This document shows, piece after piece, positions 52,181 to 62,316 of a stretch of 64,000 nt of DNA. Both the position numbers and the translations under genes were made by a program. How positions within the stretch are numbered: the first letter of the stretch is position 1; the number at the start of each line of letters is the position of its first letter. The notes beneath the pieces were generated by a model, which saw only the letters and a program-made list of their open reading frames with translations, did not search any database and was not told the DNA's origin. The stretch spans positions 1-64,000 of the forward strand of contig JAJTEW010000012.1 of assembly GCA_021299875.1 (NCBI GenBank), read 5' to 3'. Source of the stretch: Comamonadaceae bacterium. GTDB lineage: Bacteria; Pseudomonadota; Gammaproteobacteria; Burkholderiales; Burkholderiaceae_C.

Positions 52181-53072
52181 TCACACGGTCTGCACAAACC
52201 CCCTGACCAGTGTCACCGCCACCGGCCCCAGCAGCACCGTCAGCAGGCTGGGGAAGACGCAAAAGATCAAGGGCATCAGCAATTTGACCGGGAGTTTCGC
52301 GCCAGCCTCCTCGGCGCGCAAGCGGCGTTGGGTGCGCAGTGCTTCGGCGTGCACGGCCAAGGATTCGGACACGCTGGTACCAAAACGGTCGGCCTGGACC
52401 AACATGGACACCAGAGCGTCGATGTCTTTGAGCCCGACCCTTTGCGACAGATTGCGCAGGGCATCGGCCCGAGAAGACCCCCCTCGCAAGGCCAATCCGG
52501 TGAGGGCGAACTCTTCGGACAACTCGGGGCGAGCATGGCGCATTTCCCGGCCCACGCGGTCGATCGCAGCATCCAGACCCAGACCCGCCTTGGCGGCGTC
52601 GGATGCGCCAATTCAGCAGCACATCGGGCAGGTAATAGCCCAGTGCTGCAGCGACAATGACCAGCGCCATGCGCCATGTGCTTGGTGTCGCCCATGCTTG
52701 GGTCTCCATGACCCCCCACGCCAAGGTGGGCAGCAACAAGGTCAACAGGGTCTTGCTGATGAAATAAAACTGAAGCGCCATGGGCGAGCGCCAGCCCGCA
52801 TGGCCAAAGCGCAGACGCAGTGCAGAAGGCGTGCTGCCTTCCCCCCCCGATAGACCCACTGTCCAGGGGCCGAACCAGAGCAGCGCAGACAGCAAATGCG
52901 CTTGGGTCTGCTGCCATGCAGAACTGCCCTCGGTTGGACCGGTTCGGCTCGCGGTCAGGCGGGCCAGGCGATCACGGCCGGGGTTGGGCAAGAATTGGCT
53001 GAGTGCGGCCAGGCTCATCGCCACGACCAGCGCAAATACAAGTCCAGAAAAAATCAAGGTGGAAGGGGTCAT
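52181..53072 (-). pseudogene. tadC: Broken tadC (Tad pilus inner-membrane protein), frameshift with small deletion
   Basis: The start at 53072 opens a TadC-like N-terminus (MTPSTLIFSGLVFALVV) that runs in one frame to about residue 160 (YYLPDVLLNWRIRRRQ), then leaves homology. The matching C-terminal part continues in another frame (KAGLGLDAAIDRVGREM to the stop at 52181). At the junction near 52585-52605 the segment with LPDALDLL and the first part of the AGLGLDAA helix, about 15 to 18 residues, is missing, so a plain one-base error does not explain it. A stop in the C-terminal frame lies just upstream. The locus has no other tadC. It may be a true loss, or an assembly collapse. Confidence 0.75.
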
Positions 53073-53094
53073 GGAAAGTCAGGGTGAAAGGACA

Positions 53095-54078
53095 TCAAAC
53101 GCGGATCTGAATCAGTCGCCACATCCACAAAATGCCAAAAGCCATCAGCATCAGTGAAACGTACACCAGTTGCAAACCCATGGGATCGGTCCAAAGGCGT
53201 GACATGAAGCCGGGGTTGACCCAACTCATGAGCGCTGCCAGAGCGAAAGGCAGCAGTGACAGGATGACCGCCGAGATGCGGCCTTCAGCTGACAACACAC
53301 GCACCATGCCTGCGATTTTTTGACGTTCACGGATCAAACGTGCAGTGTTTTTCAGGATTTCAGCCAAGTTGCCCCCCGTTTCACTCTGGATGACCACGGC
53401 CACCACAAAATAGCGCACATCCTCACTGGCCACACGGACCGCTAAGGCTTGCAAGGCTTGGGGGGTGCTGATGCCGAAGTTAACCTCCTCAAAGACGGTG
53501 CGCAACTCGTGCGACAAAGGGGGCGCGCTCTCTTTGGCGGCGATCTGCATGGCACTGATGAACGCATGTCCCGCTTGCATCGAGCGGGCCATCAGGTCCA
53601 AGGCATCGGGCAGAGCTTGGTCGATCATGGCCATGCGATGGTTTCGGCGGTGCTGCAAGAAAGCCAGCCAAAGCAAAAGCCCTAAAGCCGCTAACACCAA
53701 GCTCAAGGGGATTGGCCAAGCCAAACTGGTGCCCAGAGCCAAAGCCATCAGCACCAGTACGGTTGCCACTGAAAAGGCCTGTGCCAAGCTCAATGTCAAA
53801 CCTGTTTGCAGCAAAAAATGGTCCATGGCCACGACGCTGGGCATGGTTTGCAGCCCGCGCTCAGCCCAGCCCCACTGGCTCAGCAGCCGCCTGGATCGAA
53901 ACTTGAGCGAGGGCTCTGTCAAGGAGGCAGGACCAAAGGCTGCGGAGGCATGCAGCCTTTTCGCCAGGGCCTTTCGGCGCGGGTCAAAGTGCTCTCGCCA
54001 CAACCCGTAAAGGCCCCACACCAGGCTGCCGATGCTCAAAGCCGCCAAAAGAGCGATGGTCCAAAAATGCGTCTTCAT
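53095..54078 (-). CDS. tadB: Tad pilus assembly inner-membrane protein TadB
   Basis: 327 residues, with membrane helices at both ends and the T2SF-type domain in the middle: MIDQALPDALDLMARSMQAGHAFISAM followed by EVNFGISTPQALQALAVRV and QSETGGNLAEILKNTARLIRERQKIAGMVR in character. TadB and TadC form the inner membrane platform. It is 22 bp upstream of the tadC remnant and 3 bp downstream of tadA. Confidence 0.93.
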   Translation of the reverse strand: MKTHFWTIALLAALSIGSLVWGLYGLWREHFDPRRKALAKRLHASAAFGPASLTEPSLKFRSRRLLSQWGWAERGLQTMPSVVAMDHFLLQTGLTLSLAQAFSVATVLVLMALALGTSLAWPIPLSLVLAALGLLLWLAFLQHRRNHRMAMIDQALPDALDLMARSMQAGHAFISAMQIAAKESAPPLSHELRTVFEEVNFGISTPQALQALAVRVASEDVRYFVVAVVIQSETGGNLAEILKNTARLIRERQKIAGMVRVLSAEGRISAVILSLLPFALAALMSWVNPGFMSRLWTDPMGLQLVYVSLMLMAFGILWMWRLIQIRV

Positions 54079-54081
54079 GAT

Positions 54082-55515
<1,434 letters not shown>

Positions 55516-55555
55516 ACATCACTCCAGTAGGGACATCCAAGGACCATGGGTGGAT

Positions 55556-56812
55556 TCAAGCGGTTTGCCCCATCCAGCGCTGCATCCAGTGACGGTGCTT
55601 TTGCGGGGTGATGGGCAGCAAAGATGCCGTGGCCTCTCTCAGCGCATGGATGACGGCGTTGTGGTCATTCACGTCAGACAAGGCTTGACCGGTGTGCAAA
55701 GCCTCGTCCACCCACTCAGGACCATTGGGAATGATGTGTTTCGCTGTCAGGCCCACCGCCTTTTGCAGCTCGTCTATGCTGACCCAACCGCCAGCCTTGT
55801 GTCGGTTGACCAGCAGGTGAAATTTCGCTTCGTCCAGGTCGAGTGCACCCAGCATCTTGACCAAGCGTTGCGCATCGCGCACATCCTGGGTCTGGCTTTG
55901 CATCACGATGAACACCGTGTCGGCCATGTCCAACACCTTGAGCGTCAAGGCGTTCATGTGACGAGGCAAGTCCACCACGGTGTACTCGTGCAAACTGCGG
56001 ACCAAGTCGAGGACTTTTTCGATGTCTTGCGCGCTGATGGCGATGGCGTTTTCCAGTGCATGGGGGGCTGCCAGCAAGTTCAGCTGGGGTGTCACAGCGT
56101 GCAGGCAACTGATCAGCAAGGGCGCATCCAGCCGGTCGATTTGCCGCGTCAGGTCGCCCAGGCTGTGTTGGTTGGTCCCGTTGCCCAAATAAAAGGAGGC
56201 ATCACCGCATTGCAGATCCAAGTCCACAAAGGCACATTTTTTGTCAAACTCACGGGCCAAGATGTGGGCCATGTTGGCTGCGATAAAGCTGGTGCCGGTG
56301 CCGCCTTTGCACCCCATGAAGGCCAGCAGCCGACCGGACCGGGGAGGTGTCGCATCCGTTCCCTCTGATGGCTGCAGGGATGTGTTTTGGCGGATCAGGG
56401 CGGCAGAGCGATCGCTCAGTCGTTTGAGACTTTGCGCGAGTTCGTCCGGGTCGGGCGGCAGGGGCAAGACTTCGCGCACCCCGGCGCGCATGGCCCGCAT
56501 CAGCAATGATTTGCTGTTGTCTTCACTCAGCAGCAGCACGTTCAGCTGAGGTCGTTGCCGTAACCACGCCTCCAAAGATGCCAAGTCATCGCTCTCAGAG
56601 TTGCTGGGACTGGCGGGGTTGTTGGGACGCACGGGGCTGTCCAGGAGCACGATGGTGCCGGGTGGCGCGTCGTCCAGTGCTTGGAGCTGCTGCAGCAAAC
56701 TGGGGCCTGGTGGCCGCAACACGGCGCTGGCCAGCGGCATGGCGTTTTGCTGCAAGCTGCTGCGCAGCGTGCCCAGCAGGGTTTCGTTCGAGGCGATCAC
56801 ATGGATGGACAT
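55556..56812 (-). CDS. tadZ: Tad pilus localisation protein TadZ (CpaE family)
   Basis: 418 residues. The N-terminal half is a receiver-like domain without the usual phosphorylation set, and the C-terminal half is a MinD/ParA ATPase with the deviant P-loop GCKGGTGTSFIAANMAHIL, FVDLDLQCGDASFYLGN, and a later VVDLPRHMNALTLKVL. TadZ/CpaE places the secretion machine at one site in the cell. It lies 40 bp before tadA and 12 bp after the lipoprotein gene. Confidence 0.93.
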   Translation of the reverse strand: MSIHVIASNETLLGTLRSSLQQNAMPLASAVLRPPGPSLLQQLQALDDAPPGTIVLLDSPVRPNNPASPSNSESDDLASLEAWLRQRPQLNVLLLSEDNSKSLLMRAMRAGVREVLPLPPDPDELAQSLKRLSDRSAALIRQNTSLQPSEGTDATPPRSGRLLAFMGCKGGTGTSFIAANMAHILAREFDKKCAFVDLDLQCGDASFYLGNGTNQHSLGDLTRQIDRLDAPLLISCLHAVTPQLNLLAAPHALENAIAISAQDIEKVLDLVRSLHEYTVVDLPRHMNALTLKVLDMADTVFIVMQSQTQDVRDAQRLVKMLGALDLDEAKFHLLVNRHKAGGWVSIDELQKAVGLTAKHIIPNGPEWVDEALHTGQALSDVNDHNAVIHALREATASLLPITPQKHRHWMQRWMGQTA

Positions 56813-56824
56813 GGCATGGCTCTT

Positions 56825-57136
56825 TCAAGGGGCTTTGGGCGTGCCAAAACCGATGTTGATGACAGGGGAGAGTGCTGCGGGGGTTTGAAAGCTTTGCTGG
56901 TAACGCGCGACGGCCGCGTCGGCAGTGACACCGTCTGTGTCGGCCACTGGCGCTGTGCTGGCGCGCAAGGGGCTGGGTTGGCTTTGCTGGGCTTGGGCGC
57001 GTTGCACCGCCAAACCAAAGTGACGGTCGACCAAGCTGGGTGCGCTGGTGCAACCGGACAGCGCCAGCGTCAATGACAAAATCTGTGGCCATTTGAGATG
57101 GCCTAGCCTGTTTGCAGGCAATGGGATGGTGTGCAT
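56825..57136 (-). CDS. Small lipoprotein of the Tad locus
   Basis: 103 residues from the ATG at 57136 (AGGAG site). A lipobox LALSGC near residue 30 predicts a lipidated, probably outer-membrane protein. The rest is short, polar and low in recognisable domains, with a Gln-rich and Ala-rich middle (QRAQAQQSQ). Tad loci often have a small lipoprotein that pilots the secretin, such as RcpB or TadD-like proteins, and this is the probable role by position. It lies 17 bp after the secretin gene. Confidence 0.7.
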   Translation of the reverse strand: MHTIPLPANRLGHLKWPQILSLTLALSGCTSAPSLVDRHFGLAVQRAQAQQSQPSPLRASTAPVADTDGVTADAAVARYQQSFQTPAALSPVINIGFGTPKAP

Positions 57137-57153
57137 GGTGTAGTTCTCCTGGG

Positions 57154-58671
57154 TCAATCCGAGGTTGGGGGGGCAGGCATGGGTACAGGCATGGCCGCAG
57201 GTGGTGTGCCTTCAAGCTGGCCGTTCCAAAAGTATTCCCTGCGGCTGGGCTGGATGTAGCTGTCGGTGGGCAGGGCGTAGTTGCTGGGCAAGACACGGGC
57301 CAGTCGCGGTGTCACCACAAACAAAAGCTCTGACTTGTCGGTTTGAAAAGCCGTGCTGCGAAACAAGGCGCCCAAAATCGGCAGTTCGCCCAAAATCGGA
57401 AAAGCCTTGATGGTTTGTGTCACATTGTTTTTGACCAAGCCACCTATCGCAAAGCTCTCGCCGTCGCGCAACTGCACCGTGGTGGACGCTCGACGCGTGG
57501 TGATGGTGGGCAACAAACTGGTTTGCCCACCCAGGCCTTTGACCGTGGTGCCCAATTGCGACAACTCGGACACCTCGGGTGTGACGCTCAAGTTGATCAA
57601 GCCGTCCTCCAGCACCGTGGGCAAAAAGCGCAAGCCCACGCCGAATTCCTTTTCTTGCAAGGTGATGGAAGTGCCACCGTTGGCATTGGTTTGGGGCACG
57701 GGGATGTAGATTTTTCCACCCGCTAAAAACGAGCCCTCTTGACCGCTGATGGCGGTGATGGTGGGTTCGGCCAGGACTTTGACCAAGCCCTTTTTCATCT
57801 CAGCAGTGAGTGTGACGGTCGTCAGGCCGTTGGCGCGGGCTGTGGTCAGTGAGGTAGCGCCTGCGCTGAGCAGTTGTGACAGCAAATTGACCGATGTGTT
57901 GCCCATGGTGCGGGTCAGGTTGATGTCCACCCCCAGTTCATCGAGCAAGGTTTTCGACACCTCGGCCACTTTGACTTCGAGCATGACCTGTTGCGTCCCA
58001 TGCACGCTCAGCAGGTTGATGACTTTTTTGTTGCCATTGAAGGCTTCGGTCAGCGCCATCAGGCGTTGCACCTTCATGCCGTCGCTCACGCGTCCGCTCA
58101 GCACAAGGCTGTCGGCCACGCTGTCCACGCGCAGGTTTTCCGCGCTGGGCACGTATTCACGCAGTTTGGCGTGCAGGCTGTCGGTGTCGGCCCCCACACT
58201 GATGTCGCGCAAAGTGGTGCTGCCTTGGGCGGTCCACACCAGCAAATTGGTGTGCCCTGATTTTTTACCCAGCAGGTAAATTTCACGCGGGTTGATCAGC
58301 ACCACATCGGCCACATCGGGGTTGCCCACCGACAAGCGCTCGGCCTTTTCAGGCAATTGCAGCAGCATCGACTTGCCCGCAGTCAGGCGCAGGGGGGCGG
58401 CCATTTGCACAGGGCCCTGGGTTTGCACTTCCGGTTTGGTGGACACCTTGCCTAGGGTGGGCGGCTTGGCCATGCTGGCGGCCGCGGCGCTCAGGTCCAG
58501 CGCTTGGTTGGCCCATGCCGTTGACCCTCCAGCGGCGATCAGGCCGAGGGCCACCACCCAGGCATGAATTGGAAGGCGGGCCGGTTGCCGCAAACTGCGC
58601 ACAGGCCCGCTGTGTTGGCTGTGCAGGCGGGTGGTGAGGGCTTTCAAGGTGGCCAAATTGTTTTGGGGCAT
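57154..58671 (-). CDS. rcpA: Tad outer-membrane secretin RcpA (CpaC)
   Basis: 505 residues. A weak signal sequence near residue 40 is followed by a BON-like region and the secretin domain, with NTSVNLLSQLLSAGATS, VLAEPTITAISGQEGSFLAGGKIYIPVPQ, FGVGLRFLPTVLEDGLINLSVTPEVSELS and FPILGELPILGALFRSTAFQ in character. It forms the pore for the pilus in the outer membrane. It lies 5 bp after rcpC on the same strand. The N-terminus is unusually long before the hydrophobic core. Confidence 0.95.
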   Translation of the reverse strand: MPQNNLATLKALTTRLHSQHSGPVRSLRQPARLPIHAWVVALGLIAAGGSTAWANQALDLSAAAASMAKPPTLGKVSTKPEVQTQGPVQMAAPLRLTAGKSMLLQLPEKAERLSVGNPDVADVVLINPREIYLLGKKSGHTNLLVWTAQGSTTLRDISVGADTDSLHAKLREYVPSAENLRVDSVADSLVLSGRVSDGMKVQRLMALTEAFNGNKKVINLLSVHGTQQVMLEVKVAEVSKTLLDELGVDINLTRTMGNTSVNLLSQLLSAGATSLTTARANGLTTVTLTAEMKKGLVKVLAEPTITAISGQEGSFLAGGKIYIPVPQTNANGGTSITLQEKEFGVGLRFLPTVLEDGLINLSVTPEVSELSQLGTTVKGLGGQTSLLPTITTRRASTTVQLRDGESFAIGGLVKNNVTQTIKAFPILGELPILGALFRSTAFQTDKSELLFVVTPRLARVLPSNYALPTDSYIQPSRREYFWNGQLEGTPPAAMPVPMPAPPTSD

Positions 58672-58676
58672 GGTAT

Positions 58677-59525
58677 TTATTCCTGTGAGACAGACAAGCC
58701 GCGGATGACTTCGAGGCGCACGGTTTCAGATGTGACCGCTGGCGCGGATACGGGTAGGGACCGGTTGGCGCGTGGGCGGGGTGCCACGGCTTTGCTGCTG
58801 GGGGCCATCGGAATCGCCGAGGCGACCATGATGGGGGCACGCGGCAGCAAGTCCAGCTTGCGCGCACCCGTGGTTTGCACAGGCAAGTTATCGCCGTGGC
58901 TGCGCAGCACCAAAGACAAAGTGCCCACGCTGCGCGCCAGATCAATTTGCTCGGCCTGTTGCGGACTCACCTGCAAGGTCACGGCATTGACCACGCGGGG
59001 TTTGCTCTCGTTGGTGGAAGCGTCTTGTGCCACAGCCAGCACCTGGATGCGTTCGATCACGATTTTTGAGACGGGTTGATTTTCGCCATCTGGCGTGTTG
59101 ACCATCACGTCCACGTAGTTGCCTGGCAGGGCGAAACCGGCCACGCCCATGATTTCATTCACCTTCACGGTCACTGCACGTTGCCCCGGAGCCAGCACCG
59201 AAGACAGCCCGCCTTTCTCGCCAACGGGTGCCAATTTGCTTTGCAACAAGGGCTCGCCGCGCAGCACTGGGGTGCGAATGACCCGGCCGACGGCTTGGTC
59301 CAGGGTGGTCAATGGCCCTTGAATGGCAGCGGCTTTGGGCCAGTCCAGGGTTTGAAGCATGTCGGGTTGAAGCCGTGTTCCCATGAGTAAATCACGTTCG
59401 GCCACGATGACTTGAAAGGTGTTGGCGGAGCCTTGTTGCTGCAACCAGCTGGTGGCATAAGCCGCAGCGGCCAACCCCAGTGCCAGGGCCAGCAACAGCG
59501 CGCCCAAAGGTCGAATATTTCTCAT
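58677..59525 (-). CDS. rcpC: Tad pilus assembly protein RcpC (CpaB)
   Basis: 282 residues. A signal anchor (RPLGALLLALALGLAAAAYATSWL) is followed by the SAF domain (VAERDLLMGTRLQPDMLQTLDWP and GEPLLQSKLAP) and a CpaB-specific middle with GQRAVTVKVNEIMGVAGFALPGNYVDVMV. It stabilises the secretin complex, perhaps by binding the cell wall. The last 60 residues are Pro/Ala-rich and poorly conserved. Confidence 0.93.
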   Translation of the reverse strand: MRNIRPLGALLLALALGLAAAAYATSWLQQQGSANTFQVIVAERDLLMGTRLQPDMLQTLDWPKAAAIQGPLTTLDQAVGRVIRTPVLRGEPLLQSKLAPVGEKGGLSSVLAPGQRAVTVKVNEIMGVAGFALPGNYVDVMVNTPDGENQPVSKIVIERIQVLAVAQDASTNESKPRVVNAVTLQVSPQQAEQIDLARSVGTLSLVLRSHGDNLPVQTTGARKLDLLPRAPIMVASAIPMAPSSKAVAPRPRANRSLPVSAPAVTSETVRLEVIRGLSVSQE

Positions 59526-59554
59526 GGCAATCAGTCCTTACAAGGGCAGTGAAT

Positions 59555-60097
59555 TCAGGACAAAGGCCAACGCTGCAGCGCATGCACAGCGGTGCCCGCG
59601 CCAATGGCCAGTGCGTAGGGCATGCGCGTGGTGCTGACGGGAAAAGCGGTGCGCTCAAAGCGTGGTCCGTGTGGGCGGCTGAGCCATAGCTGCGTCAGGC
59701 CGGTGCTCAGGTTGTGCAGGGTTTGTCGCAGTTGGCCGCTGAACAAAGCCCAAATGATGGACAGCACCCCCCCGGCGAGCAAGATGAGCAGGTTGACCCA
59801 CAGCATGTCGGGATGCCCCACAAACAGTCCCGTGGCGGTGGCCAATTTGACATCACCTGCGCCCACCGTGCGCAGCAAGTACAACACCCCAAAACCCAAC
59901 AAACCCACCATGCCCCCCGCCAGCGACGATCCCCAACCGACGCCGTGCGGCGACAGCGACAGCCCAAGGGCTGTCAAGCCACCCCACAGCACCACGGTGT
60001 TGGGAATTCGGCGCGAAGCGGTGTCGTGCCCCATGGCCGCCAAGAGCATGGCGGTCAGTGCGGCCAAGTGTGTCCAGTCAAACAGGCTGAGGGGCAT
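59555..60097 (-). CDS. tadV: Prepilin peptidase TadV (CpaA), A24 family
   Basis: 180 residues with six hydrophobic segments. The two catalytic aspartates of A24 peptidases are in GHDTASRRIPN and GAGDVKLATATGLFVG. It removes the leader of the Flp prepilin. It lies 42 bp after flp and 29 bp before rcpC. There is no methyltransferase domain, as usual in TadV. Confidence 0.94.
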   Translation of the reverse strand: MPLSLFDWTHLAALTAMLLAAMGHDTASRRIPNTVVLWGGLTALGLSLSPHGVGWGSSLAGGMVGLLGFGVLYLLRTVGAGDVKLATATGLFVGHPDMLWVNLLILLAGGVLSIIWALFSGQLRQTLHNLSTGLTQLWLSRPHGPRFERTAFPVSTTRMPYALAIGAGTAVHALQRWPLS

Positions 60098-60139
60098 GGG
60101 CTTGATTCAAGTGCGGTTCATTTGCACGCTTGAAGTGGC

Positions 60140-60319
60140 TTACACCGCACCAAGTTGGGTTGCGATCCCATCAAACAAAGTGTTCAGTTGAACCCCCAAA
60201 GCGCCTGCACCGACAGCCATCACGACCGCGATCAGCGAGGCCAGCAGCCCGTATTCGATGGCGGTGGCACCTTCTTCATCGGCCCAAAATGTCTTGAAAG
60301 ATTGAGAAAAGTTTTTCAT
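60140..60319 (-). CDS. flp: Flp-type pilin (Flp/Fap)
   Basis: 59 residues from the ATG at 60319. A short basic leader is followed by EEGATAIEYGLLASLIAVVMAVGAGALG in character, with the conserved Gly/Ala cut site, Glu at +5 and Tyr at +6 of the mature pilin. This is the pilus subunit. Its gene leads the minus-strand Tad operon. Only one pilin gene is present. Confidence 0.95.
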   Translation of the reverse strand: MKNFSQSFKTFWADEEGATAIEYGLLASLIAVVMAVGAGALGVQLNTLFDGIATQLGAV

Positions 60320-60612
60320 GTTGCTAACTCCAAAGTTGAAAAGTAGAGGAGAACTGCAGGCCTCTGGGTTGTCCCAGGCTGATCGCTCAAGCCCAGCAAC
60401 GGCCCTTCGGCCTTGCATCGGCTTTGAACTGTCAAAACCGACAGGTCAATGTAAAAAACAATTTCGATCTGGACGGTATGCCAACGCACCAAAGCGCACA
60501 TGTGCATTGCTTTTGCATGGGGGTGTGAGGCAACGCACCGAGACACTGGACCGTGCTCTTTAAGGTCAAGGCTTTCCAAATGGCTTGACAGCTTGCGTCC
60601 AGGAGATTGCCC
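60320..60612. promoter_or_regulatory. Divergent regulatory region flp / tadE
   Basis: 293 bp without a gene. It holds the palindrome GCACATGTGC at 60496-60505 and two copies of CAACGCACC (60482-60490 and 60531-60539), which flank it. The stretch 60420-60470 is AT-rich. I see no exact sigma-54 site and no reliable -10/-35 pair, so the promoter positions remain open. Confidence 0.5.
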
Positions 60613-61059
60613 ATGTACCGGTGTTCACAGACCCCACGAAAAGCGCGGATGCCTCACTGCCAACGCGGCGTGGCGGTGGTCGAGTTCGCGCTCATCTTGC
60701 CCATCCTTTTGGTCTTGCTGGTGGGCATCGTCGATGTGAGCTTGGCGCTCTACGACAAGGCCGTGATCACCAACGCCAGCCGCGAAGGTGCACGCGCAGG
60801 CATCGTGGCCCGCAGCCCGTCGCTCACCGACGCGCAAATTCAGCAGGTCGTCCAGAACTATCTGCAAGGTGCATTGGTCAGTTTGGGCAGCACTTTGGCA
60901 CTCCCCTCGGTGCATATCCAAAAGGGCAGCTTGGGCGGTGACGTCACGCTGCAAGTCACGGTGCGCTACACCTTTCAGGGTGTGGGCTTGGGCAGTTTGT
61001 CTGCCAGCCTGGGCAAGCCGTGGGTGTTGCAGTCCAGCACGGTGATGGTTTACGAATAA
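60613..61059 (+). CDS. tadE: TadE-like pseudopilin
   Basis: 148 residues from the ATG at 60613 with AGGAG seven bases ahead. The TadE helix is clear: RGVAVVEFALILPILLVLLVGIVDVSLALYDKAVITNASREGARAGIV in character, with the conserved Glu and Asp. It is a minor pilin-like protein needed for assembly. It starts the plus-strand arm of the locus; the tadG gene follows after 11 bp. Confidence 0.93.
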   Translation: MYRCSQTPRKARMPHCQRGVAVVEFALILPILLVLLVGIVDVSLALYDKAVITNASREGARAGIVARSPSLTDAQIQQVVQNYLQGALVSLGSTLALPSVHIQKGSLGGDVTLQVTVRYTFQGVGLGSLSASLGKPWVLQSSTVMVYE

Positions 61060-61070
61060 GGGGTGTAGAC

Positions 61071-62135
61071 ATGAAAAAAATCAAGGGGCCTGCAACACCA
61101 CAAAAAGGCGCTGTCACGGTGCTCGTTGCCCTCTTATTGCCGGTGCTCTTGGGTGTGGGTGCTTTGGCGGTGGATTTGGCCTACCTGCATGTGGTGCGCA
61201 ATGAATTGCAAAACGATGCCGACGCCGCCGCGCTTGCTGGTGCTCGAAAGCTTTACACCCAAGGGGCCTCTGCCCTTAATTGGACGGGCGCTGCCACCAC
61301 GGCCAGCAACGCGATCAGCCTCAACCATGCGGCAGGCCATGCCTTGACGCAGGGCCAGGTGACCACAGGCTATTGGGACACAACCCAGAGCGCCAAAGGC
61401 CTGCAAGACCAGTCCATGACGCCAGGGCCCAGCGATGCGCCTGCAGTGCAAGTCACATTGGGCAAAACCGATACTCAAAACCAAGGGCCAGTGCAGACTT
61501 TTTTGGCCAGCATCTGGGGCGTCTATGCCAAACCGGTGCGGGTCACCGCGGTCGCCGGTGTGCACAGCCCCACCAGCGCGGCCTTGACTTTTCCTGTGGC
61601 CATCGCGCAGTGCATGTACCAAACCTATTGGGACCTGAACACTCAGCCCCCAGCGCCAAAAGTTGACCCCAAAACTCAAAAACCTTTTGTCTTTGAAATC
61701 GCCAATGAAAAGTCTTCGGACCCTTGCGCCAAAGGCCAATGGACAGCCCTCAATTTCGAGGGCAATGGTGCCAGCTTGATCGCCGACATCATTGAGCACA
61801 AACCGTCACTTTTCGACCCACCGCCGCCCATGTTGTCGGTGGGGGACACGCTGACCTTGGAGAGCGGCAGCAAAACCAGTCTTTACAAAACGGTTGATGA
61901 ATGCATCGGTGCCCGCATTGCCCCTTGTGATTTGGTGGTGCTTCCGATCGTTGACCAGGTGGTGCCAGGATCCAGCGCCACCATCAGGGGGTTCGCTTGC
62001 ATGAAGTTGTTGGAGGCTGAAGGCGGGAGCAAAAAATACATCAAAGTCCAGATGAGCAACGAATGCCCCTCCCTGCCCTCCGGAGGTATTGGTCCAAATT
62101 ACGGCGTCATTTCACCACCGAGTTTGTACAAGTGA
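61071..62135 (+). CDS. TadG-like pilus protein
   Basis: 354 residues from the ATG at 61071. The N-terminal helix reads GAVTVLVALLLPVLLGVGALAVDLAYLHVVRNELQNDADAAALAGAR in character, the typical TadG start. No von Willebrand A domain is obvious in the remainder, so it is shorter than many TadG proteins; several Cys residues (MYQTYWDLN before a Cys, DPCAKGQW, DECIGARIAPCDL, FACMKLL, NECPSLP) suggest disulfides in the outer part. It lies 11 bp after tadE. Confidence 0.87.
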   Translation: MKKIKGPATPQKGAVTVLVALLLPVLLGVGALAVDLAYLHVVRNELQNDADAAALAGARKLYTQGASALNWTGAATTASNAISLNHAAGHALTQGQVTTGYWDTTQSAKGLQDQSMTPGPSDAPAVQVTLGKTDTQNQGPVQTFLASIWGVYAKPVRVTAVAGVHSPTSAALTFPVAIAQCMYQTYWDLNTQPPAPKVDPKTQKPFVFEIANEKSSDPCAKGQWTALNFEGNGASLIADIIEHKPSLFDPPPPMLSVGDTLTLESGSKTSLYKTVDECIGARIAPCDLVVLPIVDQVVPGSSATIRGFACMKLLEAEGGSKKYIKVQMSNECPSLPSGGIGPNYGVISPPSLYK

Positions 62136-62316
62136 TGCGGAGCAAAACCTCTGGCGTACCCGCCATTTTTTGAACAAATTCAAGCCAATGGGTATAGACC
62201 TTTGGGCACACACCAACAGGCCGTAAGGTCAATGGACGTCACGTTTTTTAAGACCGAGCATCCAGCCATGGTTTGAACTGCAAGGCTTGCAGTGACCTTC
62301 ACCTTTGGAGATAAGC

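Noticed and set aside
52276..52917. Third open frame across tadC as a separate gene
   Set aside because: Its translation is Trp/Cys/Arg-rich with no motif; the TadC similarity is split between the other two frames.
60320..60612. Sigma-54 promoter for flp
   Set aside because: A TTGGCAT stretch exists on the minus strand, but the expected TTGC element at the proper distance is missing.
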